The position numbers were made by a program, and so were the translations under genes. From contig NZ_BEXA01000003.1 in NCBI RefSeq assembly GCF_003864335.1, positions 358,356 through 422,355 on the forward strand: 64,000 nucleotides of DNA, read 5' to 3'. This document shows, one piece after another, positions 38,925 to 49,000 of this stretch. The first letter of the stretch is position 1. Each line of letters starts with the position of its first letter. The notes under the pieces are model-generated. The model had not been told where the DNA came from. It searched no databases and saw only the letters and a program-made list of their open reading frames with translations. The stretch is from Lentilactobacillus kosonis (GTDB taxonomy: Bacteria; Bacillota; Bacilli; Lactobacillales; Lactobacillaceae).

Positions 38925-41528
38925 TTATTTTTCAACGCCTTTTCCATCGTATTCATCAATCATGATTTGTTTCAAATCAGCCATCAATGGTTCCTTAGGA
39001 TTAGCAGTTGTACATTGGTCTTCGTAAGCAAGAACTGATAGACGATCAACAGCTTGATCGAATTGCTTCTTGTCAACGCCCCATGCCTTAAGACTGAGAG
39101 TTACCCCAACTTTGTGAGCTAAATCAATCATCTTGTTAACTAAGGCTTCAGCAAGTTCGTTATCATCCTTACCAGTTAGGCCAATGTAACGAGCAATTTC
39201 AGCATAGTCCTTGTTAGCACGGAAATATTCGTACTTAGGCCAAACAGCAATCTTTTCTGGTAGTTTAGCATTATATCTAATTACGTGAGGCATAGTAATT
39301 GCAATTGCAATTCCATGAGTTAATCCAAATTCTCCACCAAGTTTGTGGGCGATTGAATGGTTGATTCCTAGGAATGCATTACCAAATGCCATTCCGGCAA
39401 GCGTAGCGGCATTATGCATTTCAGCACGAGCATCAGCATCACCATTGTATGATTTTTCCAAGTTTTCAAATACTAACTTGATTGCTTGAAGTGACAATGG
39501 ACGAGTGTAGTCTGAAGCCATTGTTGAAACGAATGATTCAATTCCGTGACTTAATGTATCAAGTCCTGAAGCAGCAACTGTTCCCTTTGGTACAGTTTCC
39601 ACGAATTGAGGGTCAACGATCGCAACATCTGGAGTCAATGCATAGTCAGCTAATGGGTACTTAACATGAGTCTTTGAGTCAGTAATAACAGCGAATGGCG
39701 TTACTTCTGAACCAGTACCTGAAGTAGTTGGGATAGCGATCATTTGAGCCTTACGAGGCTTGTTGAAACGGTATGCCCGCTTTCTGATATCGATGAATTT
39801 TTGCTTTGCACCGAAGAAACTAGTACTTGGGTCTTCGTAGAATAGCCACATGTTCTTAGCAGCATCTAGTGGAGAACCACCACCCAAAGCAATGATTGTA
39901 TCAGGTTCAAAGGCCCGCATTTGAGCAACACCCTTGTTAACTGTATCAGTTGAAGGATCTGGTTCAACATCTGAGAATAGTGAGTATTGAATGTCATTTG
40001 TCCGACGTTTTAATTCGTCTAGAACTTTGTCAACGTATCCATGTTCAACCATCCCTGGGGTGGTTACGATAAATACTTTGTTAATACCTGGCATATCGTT
40101 GAGGTATCTGATTGAAGTCTTTTCGAAGTAAACTCTTGGTAATTTAACCCATTGCATATTATTTCGTCTCTTTGCGATAGTTTTGATGTTCAATAAGTCA
40201 GTATCAGTAACGTTATGAGAAATTGAGTTTCCACCCCATGAACCAGTACCTAATGTAAGAGATGGTGTCATTTCGTTATAAAGGTTACCAATTCCACCAA
40301 ATCCACCTGGTGTGTTAACTAGCACCCGAGTAGCTTTCATTTTCTTACCAAATTCAAGGGCAAGATCGTCATCAGTAGTTTGAATTGCAGCCGTATGGCC
40401 TAATCCACCATAGTGAAGAAGATCGTCAGCGATCTTGAAGGCTTCTTCATGACCAGCAGCACGGTAAACACTGATAACTGGTGATAGTTTTTCGCCTGAA
40501 AGAGGTTCTTTAATTCCAACTTCACTAATTTCAGCAGCTAATACTTTAGTGTTGTCAGCAACTTTGATTCCGGCCATCTTAGCAATCTTCTTAGCTGATT
40601 GACCAGCGATTGGTCCAAGAACATTTCCTTTTTCTTGGTTAAACATTGTTTCAGAAAGTTTCTTTTGGTCAGCTTTCTTAACGAAGAAGACACCGTTCTT
40701 CTCTAATTCTTTTTTAACAACATCGTAAATATCGTTATCAATAATGGCACTGTTTTCAGTGGCACAGATCATACCGTTATCAAATGTCTTAGAAAGAACT
40801 AGGTCATTAACTGCCCGTAAGATGTTAGCAGTCTTTTCAATATATACAGGACCGTTACCAGGACCGACACCTAACGCTGGTTTACCAGTTGAGTAAGCGG
40901 CCTTAACCATGCCAGGACCACCAGTTGCCAATGTTGAAGCAACCCCAGGGTTGTTAATCAACTTGTCAGTGGCTTCGATACTTGGTTCAGTGATCCATTG
41001 AATTGCACCTTCAGGAGCACCGGCAGCAATGGCAGCATCACGAACAACTTTTGCAGCAGCAATTGATGACTTCAATGCTTGGGGATGAAAACTAAAGATA
41101 ATTGGGTTTCTTGTCTTCATTGAAATGATTGACTTGAATAATGTTGTTGAAGTTGGGTTAGTAACTGGAGTAATTCCTGCTAATACCCCAAGAGGTTCAG
41201 CAACGGTAATTAATTGGCGTTCACGGTCGTCTTTGATGACTCCAACAGTTTTATGATCACGAATGCTGTGCCAAATTTCTTCGGTTGCATACATGTTTTT
41301 AATTGCTTTATCTTCTGCAACCCCACGGCCAGTTTCTTCAGCGGCCATAATTGCAAGGTCCATATGTTTGTCTTGACCAGCCATTACCATTGCATGGGTG
41401 ATGTGGTCAACTTTTTCTTGGTCGAATGAATCCATAATTTCAAGAGCTTTTTGGGCTTTTTCAACTAAACTATTGATCATTGCATCTACATCAGTAGTTT
41501 GTTTCTTTTCTACTTTGTTATCTATCAT
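38925..41528 (-). CDS. adhE: Bifunctional acetaldehyde-CoA/alcohol dehydrogenase
   Basis: 867 residues, intact. Residues 1 to about 440 are a CoA-acylating aldehyde dehydrogenase (catalytic Cys in DNGMICATENSA, about residue 252). The C-terminal half is an iron alcohol dehydrogenase (DTIIALGGGSPLDAAK, TTSGTGSEVTPFAVITD, FGNAFLGINHSIAHKLGGEF). It reduces acetyl-CoA to ethanol and regenerates NAD+, as required in heterolactic fermentation when no other acceptor is available. It is monocistronic, with a 227-bp upstream region holding a promoter and two cre sites. Confidence 0.96.
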   Translation of the reverse strand: MIDNKVEKKQTTDVDAMINSLVEKAQKALEIMDSFDQEKVDHITHAMVMAGQDKHMDLAIMAAEETGRGVAEDKAIKNMYATEEIWHSIRDHKTVGVIKDDRERQLITVAEPLGVLAGITPVTNPTSTTLFKSIISMKTRNPIIFSFHPQALKSSIAAAKVVRDAAIAAGAPEGAIQWITEPSIEATDKLINNPGVASTLATGGPGMVKAAYSTGKPALGVGPGNGPVYIEKTANILRAVNDLVLSKTFDNGMICATENSAIIDNDIYDVVKKELEKNGVFFVKKADQKKLSETMFNQEKGNVLGPIAGQSAKKIAKMAGIKVADNTKVLAAEISEVGIKEPLSGEKLSPVISVYRAAGHEEAFKIADDLLHYGGLGHTAAIQTTDDDLALEFGKKMKATRVLVNTPGGFGGIGNLYNEMTPSLTLGTGSWGGNSISHNVTDTDLLNIKTIAKRRNNMQWVKLPRVYFEKTSIRYLNDMPGINKVFIVTTPGMVEHGYVDKVLDELKRRTNDIQYSLFSDVEPDPSTDTVNKGVAQMRAFEPDTIIALGGGSPLDAAKNMWLFYEDPSTSFFGAKQKFIDIRKRAYRFNKPRKAQMIAIPTTSGTGSEVTPFAVITDSKTHVKYPLADYALTPDVAIVDPQFVETVPKGTVAASGLDTLSHGIESFVSTMASDYTRPLSLQAIKLVFENLEKSYNGDADARAEMHNAATLAGMAFGNAFLGINHSIAHKLGGEFGLTHGIAIAITMPHVIRYNAKLPEKIAVWPKYEYFRANKDYAEIARYIGLTGKDDNELAEALVNKMIDLAHKVGVTLSLKAWGVDKKQFDQAVDRLSVLAYEDQCTTANPKEPLMADLKQIMIDEYDGKGVEK

Positions 41529-41582
41529 GAGTTGCCTCCAAAAAGGTTTGTTTTATTTGTTTGTTATTTATTTCACAAGAAT

Positions 41583-41610
41583 ATAATAACACGTATCATT
41601 TTTTTGTAAA
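41583..41610 (-). promoter_or_regulatory. Candidate adhE promoter
   Basis: Minus strand TTTACA (41610-41605), 16 bp, TATTAT (41588-41583), 55 bp before the ATG, which has GGAGG. Confidence 0.5.
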
Positions 41611-41646
41611 TAGTTTTTGCTCAAAAAATCACAAAAAAGTTTAAAA

Positions 41647-41689
41647 TAAAAACACGGTTCCTTATATATCAAGGATATTCCGTGTTTTT
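41647..41689. terminator. Terminator between DUF1836 gene and adhE
   Basis: AAAACACGG and CCGTGTTTT flank an inner TCCTT/AAGGA hairpin; a T-rich stretch follows on the minus strand (TTTTATTTTAA), fitting the end of the upstream gene. Confidence 0.75.
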
Positions 41690-41715
41690 AATCATATATA
41701 CTTTGTTCATTCCTC

Positions 41716-41752
41716 TGAAAACGTTTTCATTAGCTTTATGTGAACGATTTCA
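41716..41752. promoter_or_regulatory. Two tandem cre (CcpA) sites
   Basis: TGAAAACGTTTTCA at 41716-41729 is a perfect palindrome, and TGTGAACGATTTCA at 41739-41752; both match the cre pattern TGWNANCGNTNWCA at every position. The 23-bp centre spacing puts them on about the same helix face. They lie about 105-150 bp upstream of the adhE -35 and immediately behind the DUF1836 stop. Confidence 0.65.
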
Positions 41753-41755
41753 CTA

Positions 41756-42280
41756 CTACTCAACTTTAGGTAATGGCTTTTGGATAATCTCAAGTAACTT
41801 TTCAGATTGCACTCGATCAATCACCACATTTACAGCAACCTGCATTAATTTCTCATTCAAATCATCTTCTTTAATTGCATGATTTGAAATATTATCAATA
41901 TTTTTGAATGAAAACGAAAGTCGCTTAACGAAGTTATCATATGCCTGTTGCGGATACATATTAGCCGTTACCTGATCGATTGCATGCCGAATTGTTTCTA
42001 ACGAAAATGCAGGTTTAAGCAAACTAATCATAATGATATCTGCGATTTGCATAGTTTGATATTTCTTTTTAACTGGCGCAATAATCGCCTTATTTTTAAC
42101 ATAATTGTTAATCATAGCGGGGGTAACTGGTGACATCCCAATTTGTCCCAATATTCCATTAACAAACACCGTCACTTGATCCATGTACAAATCAAATTTT
42201 GGTAACTCTGACCATAATGGCAATTCAACGTTCTTTAAGTTCTGTTCCCATCTCTGGTATTGTTCTTCATTATTTGTCAT
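41756..42280 (-). CDS. DUF1836 domain protein
   Basis: 174 residues. The core IGMSPVTPAMINNYVKNKAI and the following QIADIIMISLLKPAFSLETI are typical of DUF1836, a Firmicutes family with a MerR-like DNA-binding region that may act as a regulator. The function is not known experimentally as far as I can recall. Monocistronic, reads towards adhE and is separated from it by a terminator. Confidence 0.8.
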   Translation of the reverse strand: MTNNEEQYQRWEQNLKNVELPLWSELPKFDLYMDQVTVFVNGILGQIGMSPVTPAMINNYVKNKAIIAPVKKKYQTMQIADIIMISLLKPAFSLETIRHAIDQVTANMYPQQAYDNFVKRLSFSFKNIDNISNHAIKEDDLNEKLMQVAVNVVIDRVQSEKLLEIIQKPLPKVE

Positions 42281-42383
42281 AGTACACCCCTCTAATTTAG
42301 ATTCTTGTATTGTATTATCTAGTTTAACACACTAGATAATAAAGAGTAAAAGAAAAGGTTGCCTCTTGGCAGCCTAACTTAGC

Positions 42384-44753
42384 TTATGCTCTTTTTTTAG
42401 CAAGTCTTCGCTCACGTGCATCCAATATTTTGCTAATAATGCCTTGAGCAAATATATAAATTGGGTATGCAGTTAAGATTAACGGAATTGCAATCCACCA
42501 AACCCATGGATTAAATAGCGAAACCAATGAAAATAGATTATTGAAAAATACTAGGATTAGCAAAAATGCTGCAAGAACTCCTACATCTAAAGCAATTTTA
42601 AGTCGATTAAATGGTCTTGAAACCAGAACTAACGCTAACCAACAAATTGCGCCAGTAATTAACACGCTTAGTGTTGAGGTAAATTGATAATTTAGTCCTA
42701 ATAGCATCCCTATCCCTTGAATAATCATGATATAGCCAACGATACAAGTGGCAGCTGGGGCTGAGATTATCAATACTTGCCGCATAAATTGATTGGTAAT
42801 TTTATTAAAGTTTGGTTGTAACGCTAACACGAACGACGGAATCCCCACCATCAAGGTAGTAATGGGCGTTAGTTGAATTGGCTCAAATGGATAACCATCT
42901 TTAAAGAAACATAAATAAAATTGCAAGGGCGACTGAGTACATTGTTTTAATCAAATACATGGCTGCTACTTGCTGAATATTATTAATTACTCGTCGACCT
43001 TCATTCAAAACATCAATCATTGCATCGAAATTCGAATCAATCAATACAAAATCAGCAATACTCTTGGTACTTCGCTACCAGATGCCATGGCAATTCCACA
43101 ATCTGCCTGACGTAAGGCCAGAATATCATTTACTCCGTCCCCAGTCATTGCAACTGTATGTTTACTATCTTGTAACCCACTAATCAATCGTTTCTTTTGA
43201 TCTGGAGTTACTCTACCAAAGACTGTATTATCAGCAGCTAACTTACCAAAATCATCATTATCATTAACAGTGGACATATCAATAAATTGATTTGCATTTT
43301 CAATTCCCGCGTTCTTAGCAATTGACGACACAGTAACAGGATCATCACCAGAAATCACCTTTATATTTACATCTTGACTTCTAAAATAGTTAAACGTATT
43401 TTTAGCATTTGGCCGAATCACATCGCTTATAAGTAATAGTCCAATTATTTTGGGATTTGATAGTGGTTGTTCAGTTGCCAAATGGTCTGCCTGAGCAATC
43501 GCTAATACCCGATAACCATCAGCAGCATATTCATTAATTTGCTTTTGAACTTTAGAATTTAATTTTTTGGTAATGAATTGTGGAGCCCCTAAGATATAGG
43601 CGCCTTCCCCCGCAACCTCAACGCCGCTCCACTTTCTTTCAGATGAAAAAGCTTCCACTGCCGTTACCGGAATTTGAGGGTTCACAACTTCATTTTTTAT
43701 CGCCATGGCCGTTTCGTTACTATCACCGGTCCCATAAGTGATTGCCCCTACCATCTCTTTAAGTTGGTCAATTGACGTACTATCAACTAGCGAGATAATA
43801 CTTTCAAATTTAAGGTCACCACTAGTGATAGTCCCAGTTTTATCCAAACAAATCGTATCAACTCGTGCTAATGCCTCAATTGCTGGTAAATCACGCACCA
43901 ACGTCCGCTTTCTAGCCAGTGTCATAGCAGAAACTGCTAAAGTCATTGAGGTCAGCAATACTAACCCCTCCGGAATCATGCCAATCATGGCTGCAACGGT
44001 TCCTAAAATTGACCGATTAATTCCCAGTCCCTGATATAACTTAACTACAAATAAAATAACTCCTAATGGTACAATCACAATCGATAAGGCCTTAATAATT
44101 CGGTTAATAATATTCAAAAGAATACTTGGAGCGTCCTTACCTTGGCTAGCCTCATTAGATAAGTGATTAACGAACGTATCACTCCCTACCTTAGTAACCA
44201 ACATGCGACCAGACCCACCAACCAAGTAACTACCTGAAGTTAGCTCATCTCCTGATTGTTTCGTAATTGTTTTAGCCTCACCCGTAATTTGAGACTCATC
44301 AACTTGCATCGACTTACTGATAACAACTTCGCCATCGACTGGAACCTGATCACCGCGAGATAATTGCACAATATCGCCTAATACGATATCTTCTGGGAGT
44401 AACTGGACTTCCTTACTATCTCGGATAACGGTATTTTTATCCTCGGCCAATAACACCATCTTATCTATTTGACGTTTCGACCGAATTTCTTGAATAATCC
44501 CAATAATTGTATTAATAACGGCAATTCCCAAGAAAAGTAAATTTTTATAGCTACCAGTATAAAAGACCAGCGCACCTAATACGATATTGATTAAATTAAA
44601 TAATGTGAATATATTATCGGTCAAAATTTCTTTAACACTTTTTGTTAAAGACTTTTCAGCCGTGTTTTTATTGCCAGATTCAATTTGCTTTTGAACTTGG
44701 CTGCCGGTTAAACCTTGTTCAGGATTTATATCCGCCAATTTAATATTGTCCAT
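42384..44753 (-). CDS. Cation-transporting P-type ATPase (two frame breaks)
   Basis: P-type ATPase with TGE motif (DESQITGEAKT), PEGL in the membrane (IGMIPEGLVLLTS), phosphorylated Asp in ICLDKTGTITSGD and the hinge MTGDGVNDILALRQAD. The first frame ends after GSEV; another frame holds TKSIADFVLIDSNFDA and NIQQVAAMYLIKTMYSVAL; a third holds FKDGYPFEPIQLTPI and the last membrane helices. Breaks lie near 43068 and 42912. Restored length about 790 residues. It resembles the E1-E2 group found in streptococci and lactobacilli with Ca or Mn efflux proposals; the ion is undecided. GAGAGGTG precedes the ATG at 44753. Confidence 0.84.
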
Positions 44754-44918
44754 CGGTTTAACACCTCTCTTTAACAAACATTGTACAAAAAATATCTTAA
44801 AAAGCCTATTTTTAATCATCTATTATTAAAGTTTTAACAATTCCTTTAATCGTTGGTTTAACAGCATTACCCAATAATGTATGATAAACTGAAAGCGTTA
44901 ACTAAGGAGGGCAAACTC

Positions 44919-45761
44919 ATGAGCAACATTTTAACTAATACATACAAACTGGCAGACGGTAATGAAATTCCGCTAGTTGGTTTGGGAACCTACCTACTTG
45001 ATGATCCTAACAAAATGGATACAGCAGTTACTGCAGCCTATGAAGCTGGTTACAGATTATTTGACACTGCCCAACTTTACCAAAATGAAGCATTACTTGG
45101 TGAGGCAATCAGAAAGTTAGGTATTAACAGAAATCAAATTTTTATTACTGATAAAATCACTGAAATGAATCAAGGGTATGACCTAACGATTAATAGTGCT
45201 GAGTACTCCCTTCAACAACTCGGAACCGACTACTTCGATCTACTGCTAGTACATTGGCCAATCTCTGACAAGTTCTTTGATACTTGGAGAGCATTTGAAG
45301 AATTAAAAAAGCAAGGTAAAGCCAAATCAATTGGCGTTTCCAACTTTACTCAAACCCACTTGCAGCTATTAAAAACCCAAGCGACGGAAATGCCAGTGCT
45401 TAACCAAATCGAAACTCACCCATATCTTACCCAAAGACCAATGGTTGAATTTGACAAACAAGAATCGATTCTTACGCAAGCTTGGAGTCCACTAGGTCGT
45501 GGATTAGTACTAGATAATCCAATGATTGCCAAAATGGCTGACCACCACAATCGTTCAGTAGCCCAGATTGTTTTGCGTTGGCAGCTTCAGCGCGGAGTTG
45601 CCGTAATTCCCAAGTCACAAACCACATCTCGCATTCAAGCAAATATCGATCTTGATTTTAAGCTTAGTGATGATGAGATGACAATGATTGATATCCTTAA
45701 TAAAAACCAACGAACCGGAAATGAACCAGAACTAGTTTATGAAACGGGAAATCAATATTAA
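44919..45761 (+). CDS. Aldo/keto reductase
   Basis: 280 residues, intact TIM-barrel NADPH reductase. GNEIPLVGLGTYLL, the catalytic Asp in RLFDTAQLYQNE (Asp, Tyr), DYFDLLLVHWPIS and the NADP motif VIPKSQTTSRIQANIDLDFK fit the AKR family of 2,5-diketogluconate reductase-like enzymes. AAGGAGG at 44904-44910 decides the ATG at 44919. Substrate unknown. Confidence 0.88.
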   Translation: MSNILTNTYKLADGNEIPLVGLGTYLLDDPNKMDTAVTAAYEAGYRLFDTAQLYQNEALLGEAIRKLGINRNQIFITDKITEMNQGYDLTINSAEYSLQQLGTDYFDLLLVHWPISDKFFDTWRAFEELKKQGKAKSIGVSNFTQTHLQLLKTQATEMPVLNQIETHPYLTQRPMVEFDKQESILTQAWSPLGRGLVLDNPMIAKMADHHNRSVAQIVLRWQLQRGVAVIPKSQTTSRIQANIDLDFKLSDDEMTMIDILNKNQRTGNEPELVYETGNQY

Positions 45762-45770
45762 TAATCAACA

Positions 45771-45816
45771 TAAGCTCCAGACATCATAATGATATGATAT
45801 CTGGAGCTTATTTTTA
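45771..45816 (+). terminator. Terminator of the aldo/keto reductase
   Basis: TAAGCTCCAGA...TCTGGAGCTTA with inner ATCAT/ATGAT pairing, followed by TTTTTA. Confidence 0.88.
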
Positions 45817-45958
45817 CACTTATTTATCACTACCAAAATTCACCCCAAAAAATTTAAATATGAGCTACTTTTTTATTAAGATGCGCTTTCGTTTTCAGAA
45901 ATCTTCCCGCAAGATTGCCAAAACTTTGTATACTGATTTAACTGGGAGGAGTACAACT

Positions 45959-47291
45959 ATGAAAAAAAATTCTGATTAAACTGACCGTCGGATTGGCTTT
46001 AAGCATTTCTTGGATAGCCATATGTCAAGCAACAATTCATGCAGCCACTATGACCAACCCCAAAATAACAACTGTTCAACAATATACCCCGAAACAAGCA
46101 CTAGTAACTAAAAGCCAATCAAACAATTATTTATGGAATGCTAGTCATACCAAAAAAATTGCTAACCTAAAGAACTATTCTAAAACAACATTTTATGCTT
46201 CGAGATTGGTTTCAATGAGATTCCCGCACTATCAATATTCAGTAAACTACTATTACGTAACCAGTAATAACTCTAAATTAAAGGGATATGTTTGGGCCAA
46301 AACGATGGTTCAAGGAAAATACATCAAAGGTGGCTATTACAGCTACCCCAAATTCAATGTTCTATTGACTACTAAACGAATTACTAAACAATCTGAATTT
46401 AGTGATAGTTCACAATATTCACTGGGTGGATATAGTACCAGGACATCCCTTCAAAATTTCACTAAAATTCCTAGCACCAGTTCCATGATTAAAGTCATCA
46501 ATTACTACCGCCAACATGATAGTGATAAGCGACTACCGGCAACCTTACAAAATGGCGCTAAACAGGGTGTCAAAATTGCGACTGTCCAATCATGGACCAC
46601 TAATCCTAACGGCCCTGTTAGAATTCCAGTAATTGAATTTCCGCTAGGGAAGAGTGTTTCTTGGTATCCACGGGCAACATTTGCGGTTGCCCAAGACGTC
46701 ATGACTGCCAATCTTAACAAGGTCGTCTCATATGGAGCAAATAATGACAGTTTTTCCGGCGCCGTTTATCTAAATGGTCTCGTTTTTAACTTCGATGATT
46801 CAAGCGCTCAATTTAGGACCGCTTATAGCAGCACTATCAAAAAGGTCTATAAAAACAATATTGGTCCTCATCACGATCTCTCATTGGTTCAATTTTCTGG
46901 TCGAACGAAGTATGTATTAACGAGTAGCATTATGTATATCAATCCCCTTAAACCTGTGTTAAAGGATGGTATTTGGTACGGATCAGGTAATGCCATCTCT
47001 GGGACCCAACAAGGCAGAACCATCCTTAGTAAGTTGGATCCTTCTAAATCAAAACTTTATCGCGTAATCGGTAGTGGCGGATTTACTCAATATCAATACC
47101 AATCAGGAAAATGGAAACAACAATTTTCCATTAACTTTCATCAGCACAATGCTGATGAACCAGCTTCCACAACTGACAAAAAAAACGTAGATGTGATTCT
47201 ATCAACTGGTCAAAAACGATTGCAGTCATCAGTTCCACAACTGATGTCCGGCCTTACCTATATAAACCATCTGCCTATTATCAAAATATAA
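45959..47291 (+). CDS. Secreted repeat protein, first of tandem pair (frame break in signal peptide)
   Basis: Behind GGGAGGAG, the ATG at 45959 is followed by an A8 run and an early stop; with A7 the frame reads MKKILIKLTVGLALSISW, a classic signal peptide ending ATIHAA. The mature part starts with a module YLWNASHTKKIANLKNYSK ... YYYVTSNNSKLKGYVWAK that recurs in the next gene. The C-terminal 300 residues are not recognised. No LPxTG or choline/LysM motif is seen. About 444 residues. Confidence 0.7.
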
Positions 47292-47309
47292 TCAACGGAG
47301 AGAAATAAA

Positions 47310-48443
47310 ATGATTAAACGAGTTAAATTTACCCATATCTTGGTGACCATTGGTACTATGTTGGTCATTATCTTTGCATCAGCCAATGCATCAGCTGCAA
47401 TAAAGTTCCGTCAGATTTCTCAAGTATCATATTCCTCCAAGCCTGAAGACAACGCCTATCACACTCGTAATCTATCAAAAAGCACTTGGGTTTATAACAG
47501 TGATCAAAAGAAACCATTTTCTAAACGCGTCTTCAACTTGAAGTCATATCCAGACACTACCTGGTTTATTTCTTCAACCGTCAGAACTTATAACAAGGGG
47601 AAAACTGCTGACTACTACGAAATTGCTAATAAAACTGGCAATCTGAGGGGATATGTCAAAACTAGTGCATTAGCAAAAGGATTTAGCCCAAATGGATATC
47701 AAATCATTAAAGAATATTGGGGAAATCAACGAGCCACATTCCACATAAAAAATCCTAAGGCAAACCTTTATGTATGGAACTGGAACCATACAAAAAAGAG
47801 AGCCAACTTGAAAAATTATCCCGGAATGAACCTGTCACGAAGCGAAACCGTCATTATGCAGCATAACAATCAACAATCCAAATATTATTGTTTGAGTGGT
47901 TCTTTGGATGGCACTAACAAAAGTGTCAACGGATATGTCGCTGCCAAAGATTTACTCATCGGTAAAAATCCGAATCATACGGGGATGAAAATCGTCAACA
48001 TCGACGAATTCGTCAACAATACCGATTTCAACAACTACTTAAAGACTGGAACTAATCAAAAACTTGCGCGAGAAGTCCTAGACTTATTTCCAAATAGTCA
48101 GCCAGATCTAGGATTATCAAAAATTGCCGTTTATAACTATGGAGGAATTTTCAATTATGACGGTGATATTGAACCAATCTCAACAACTGGTTACTCTGAC
48201 TTCATTTCATTTCCCGAGATTCAAAAGAATCTTTATAAAAACTCATCCGCTTCAAACGCTACGAAAATCTCCATAATCAAAAATGGTTTAAAAAAATTAG
48301 GCTATACCGATGCTAAGCGAAAATCATTTAAAGGCTATAAGCTTGGCATCCAGATCATCAATAATATTAAAAGTTATGACTCAATTTCTGGGAATGGCCG
48401 AAACAATAGTTACGTATTTATCTTAGGTAAATCCAATAAATAA
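47310..48443 (+). CDS. Secreted repeat protein, second of tandem pair
   Basis: 377 residues with a signal peptide ending ANASAA (about residue 29). Two copies of an SH3-like module follow: WVYNSDQKKPFSKRVFNLKS ... GNLRGYVKTSALAKG (about residues 53-126) and LYVWNWNHTKKRANLKNYPG ... VNGYVAAKDLLIGK (about 151-225). Such modules occur in Lactobacillaceae surface proteins; a cell-wall attachment role is an inference. GGAGAG precedes the ATG, 18 bp after the paralogue. The C-terminal domain is unrecognised. Confidence 0.72.
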   Translation: MIKRVKFTHILVTIGTMLVIIFASANASAAIKFRQISQVSYSSKPEDNAYHTRNLSKSTWVYNSDQKKPFSKRVFNLKSYPDTTWFISSTVRTYNKGKTADYYEIANKTGNLRGYVKTSALAKGFSPNGYQIIKEYWGNQRATFHIKNPKANLYVWNWNHTKKRANLKNYPGMNLSRSETVIMQHNNQQSKYYCLSGSLDGTNKSVNGYVAAKDLLIGKNPNHTGMKIVNIDEFVNNTDFNNYLKTGTNQKLAREVLDLFPNSQPDLGLSKIAVYNYGGIFNYDGDIEPISTTGYSDFISFPEIQKNLYKNSSASNATKISIIKNGLKKLGYTDAKRKSFKGYKLGIQIINNIKSYDSISGNGRNNSYVFILGKSNK

Positions 48444-48449
48444 AAAATA

Positions 48450-48486
48450 GAGCAATGCCAATTAAACACGGCATTGCTCGTCTATT
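48450..48486. terminator. Terminator after the secreted pair
   Basis: AGAGCAATGCC / GGCATTGCTC stem with AT loop; A-rich before and TCTATTATCT after. Shared by the convergent small gene. Confidence 0.7.
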
Positions 48487-48500
48487 ATCTATGATAAATT

Positions 48501-48821
48501 CTACTTAGTTTTTTCGTGCAGGACATCTGCCAGCTTTTCGAGGGCTAATTCACGAGACTTAATGATATCCATATTAAAGATAATGGAATCAATATCTCCG
48601 CCTACAAAATCAAAACGTTCATAATACAGGTATGGATCGTCCTTACTATCTTGAAAAGTCTTATCAACGGCTTGTTCAAATTGCTTGGTCCACTCATAGT
48701 CTTTCATCTCAGGAAATTCAAGCTTCGTAACATATCCTTGGGTCTCCAATAATTTGGCAGCTTTTGTAACTTGGTCGCCGGAAAAGTTGATTTTTGTTGC
48801 CGTAGCAGTTTCTTCTGCCAT
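48501..48821 (-). CDS. Hypothetical protein, 106 residues
   Basis: Acidic, soluble-looking, no signal peptide or membrane segment. Helical N-terminal half (FSGDQVTKAAKLLETQGY) and an aromatic-rich middle (DDPYLYYERFDFVGGDID). Monocistronic, GGGGATGTTGAT before the ATG. No family recognised. Confidence 0.6.
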   Translation of the reverse strand: MAEETATATKINFSGDQVTKAAKLLETQGYVTKLEFPEMKDYEWTKQFEQAVDKTFQDSKDDPYLYYERFDFVGGDIDSIIFNMDIIKSRELALEKLADVLHEKTK

Positions 48822-49000
48822 ATCAACATCCCCTAACTATTTGATTAGCTTAAGCCTAACACTTTTAACAACTTTTGTTTAACTAAAAGAATTGCTACTA
48901 TCAACTTTAAAAAATTTTTTCTTTAAGTGTATAATTCAAGTATTGTCATTAATAAATATAGACAATACTATCTATTTTTTACGAAATGAGGAATTTTACT

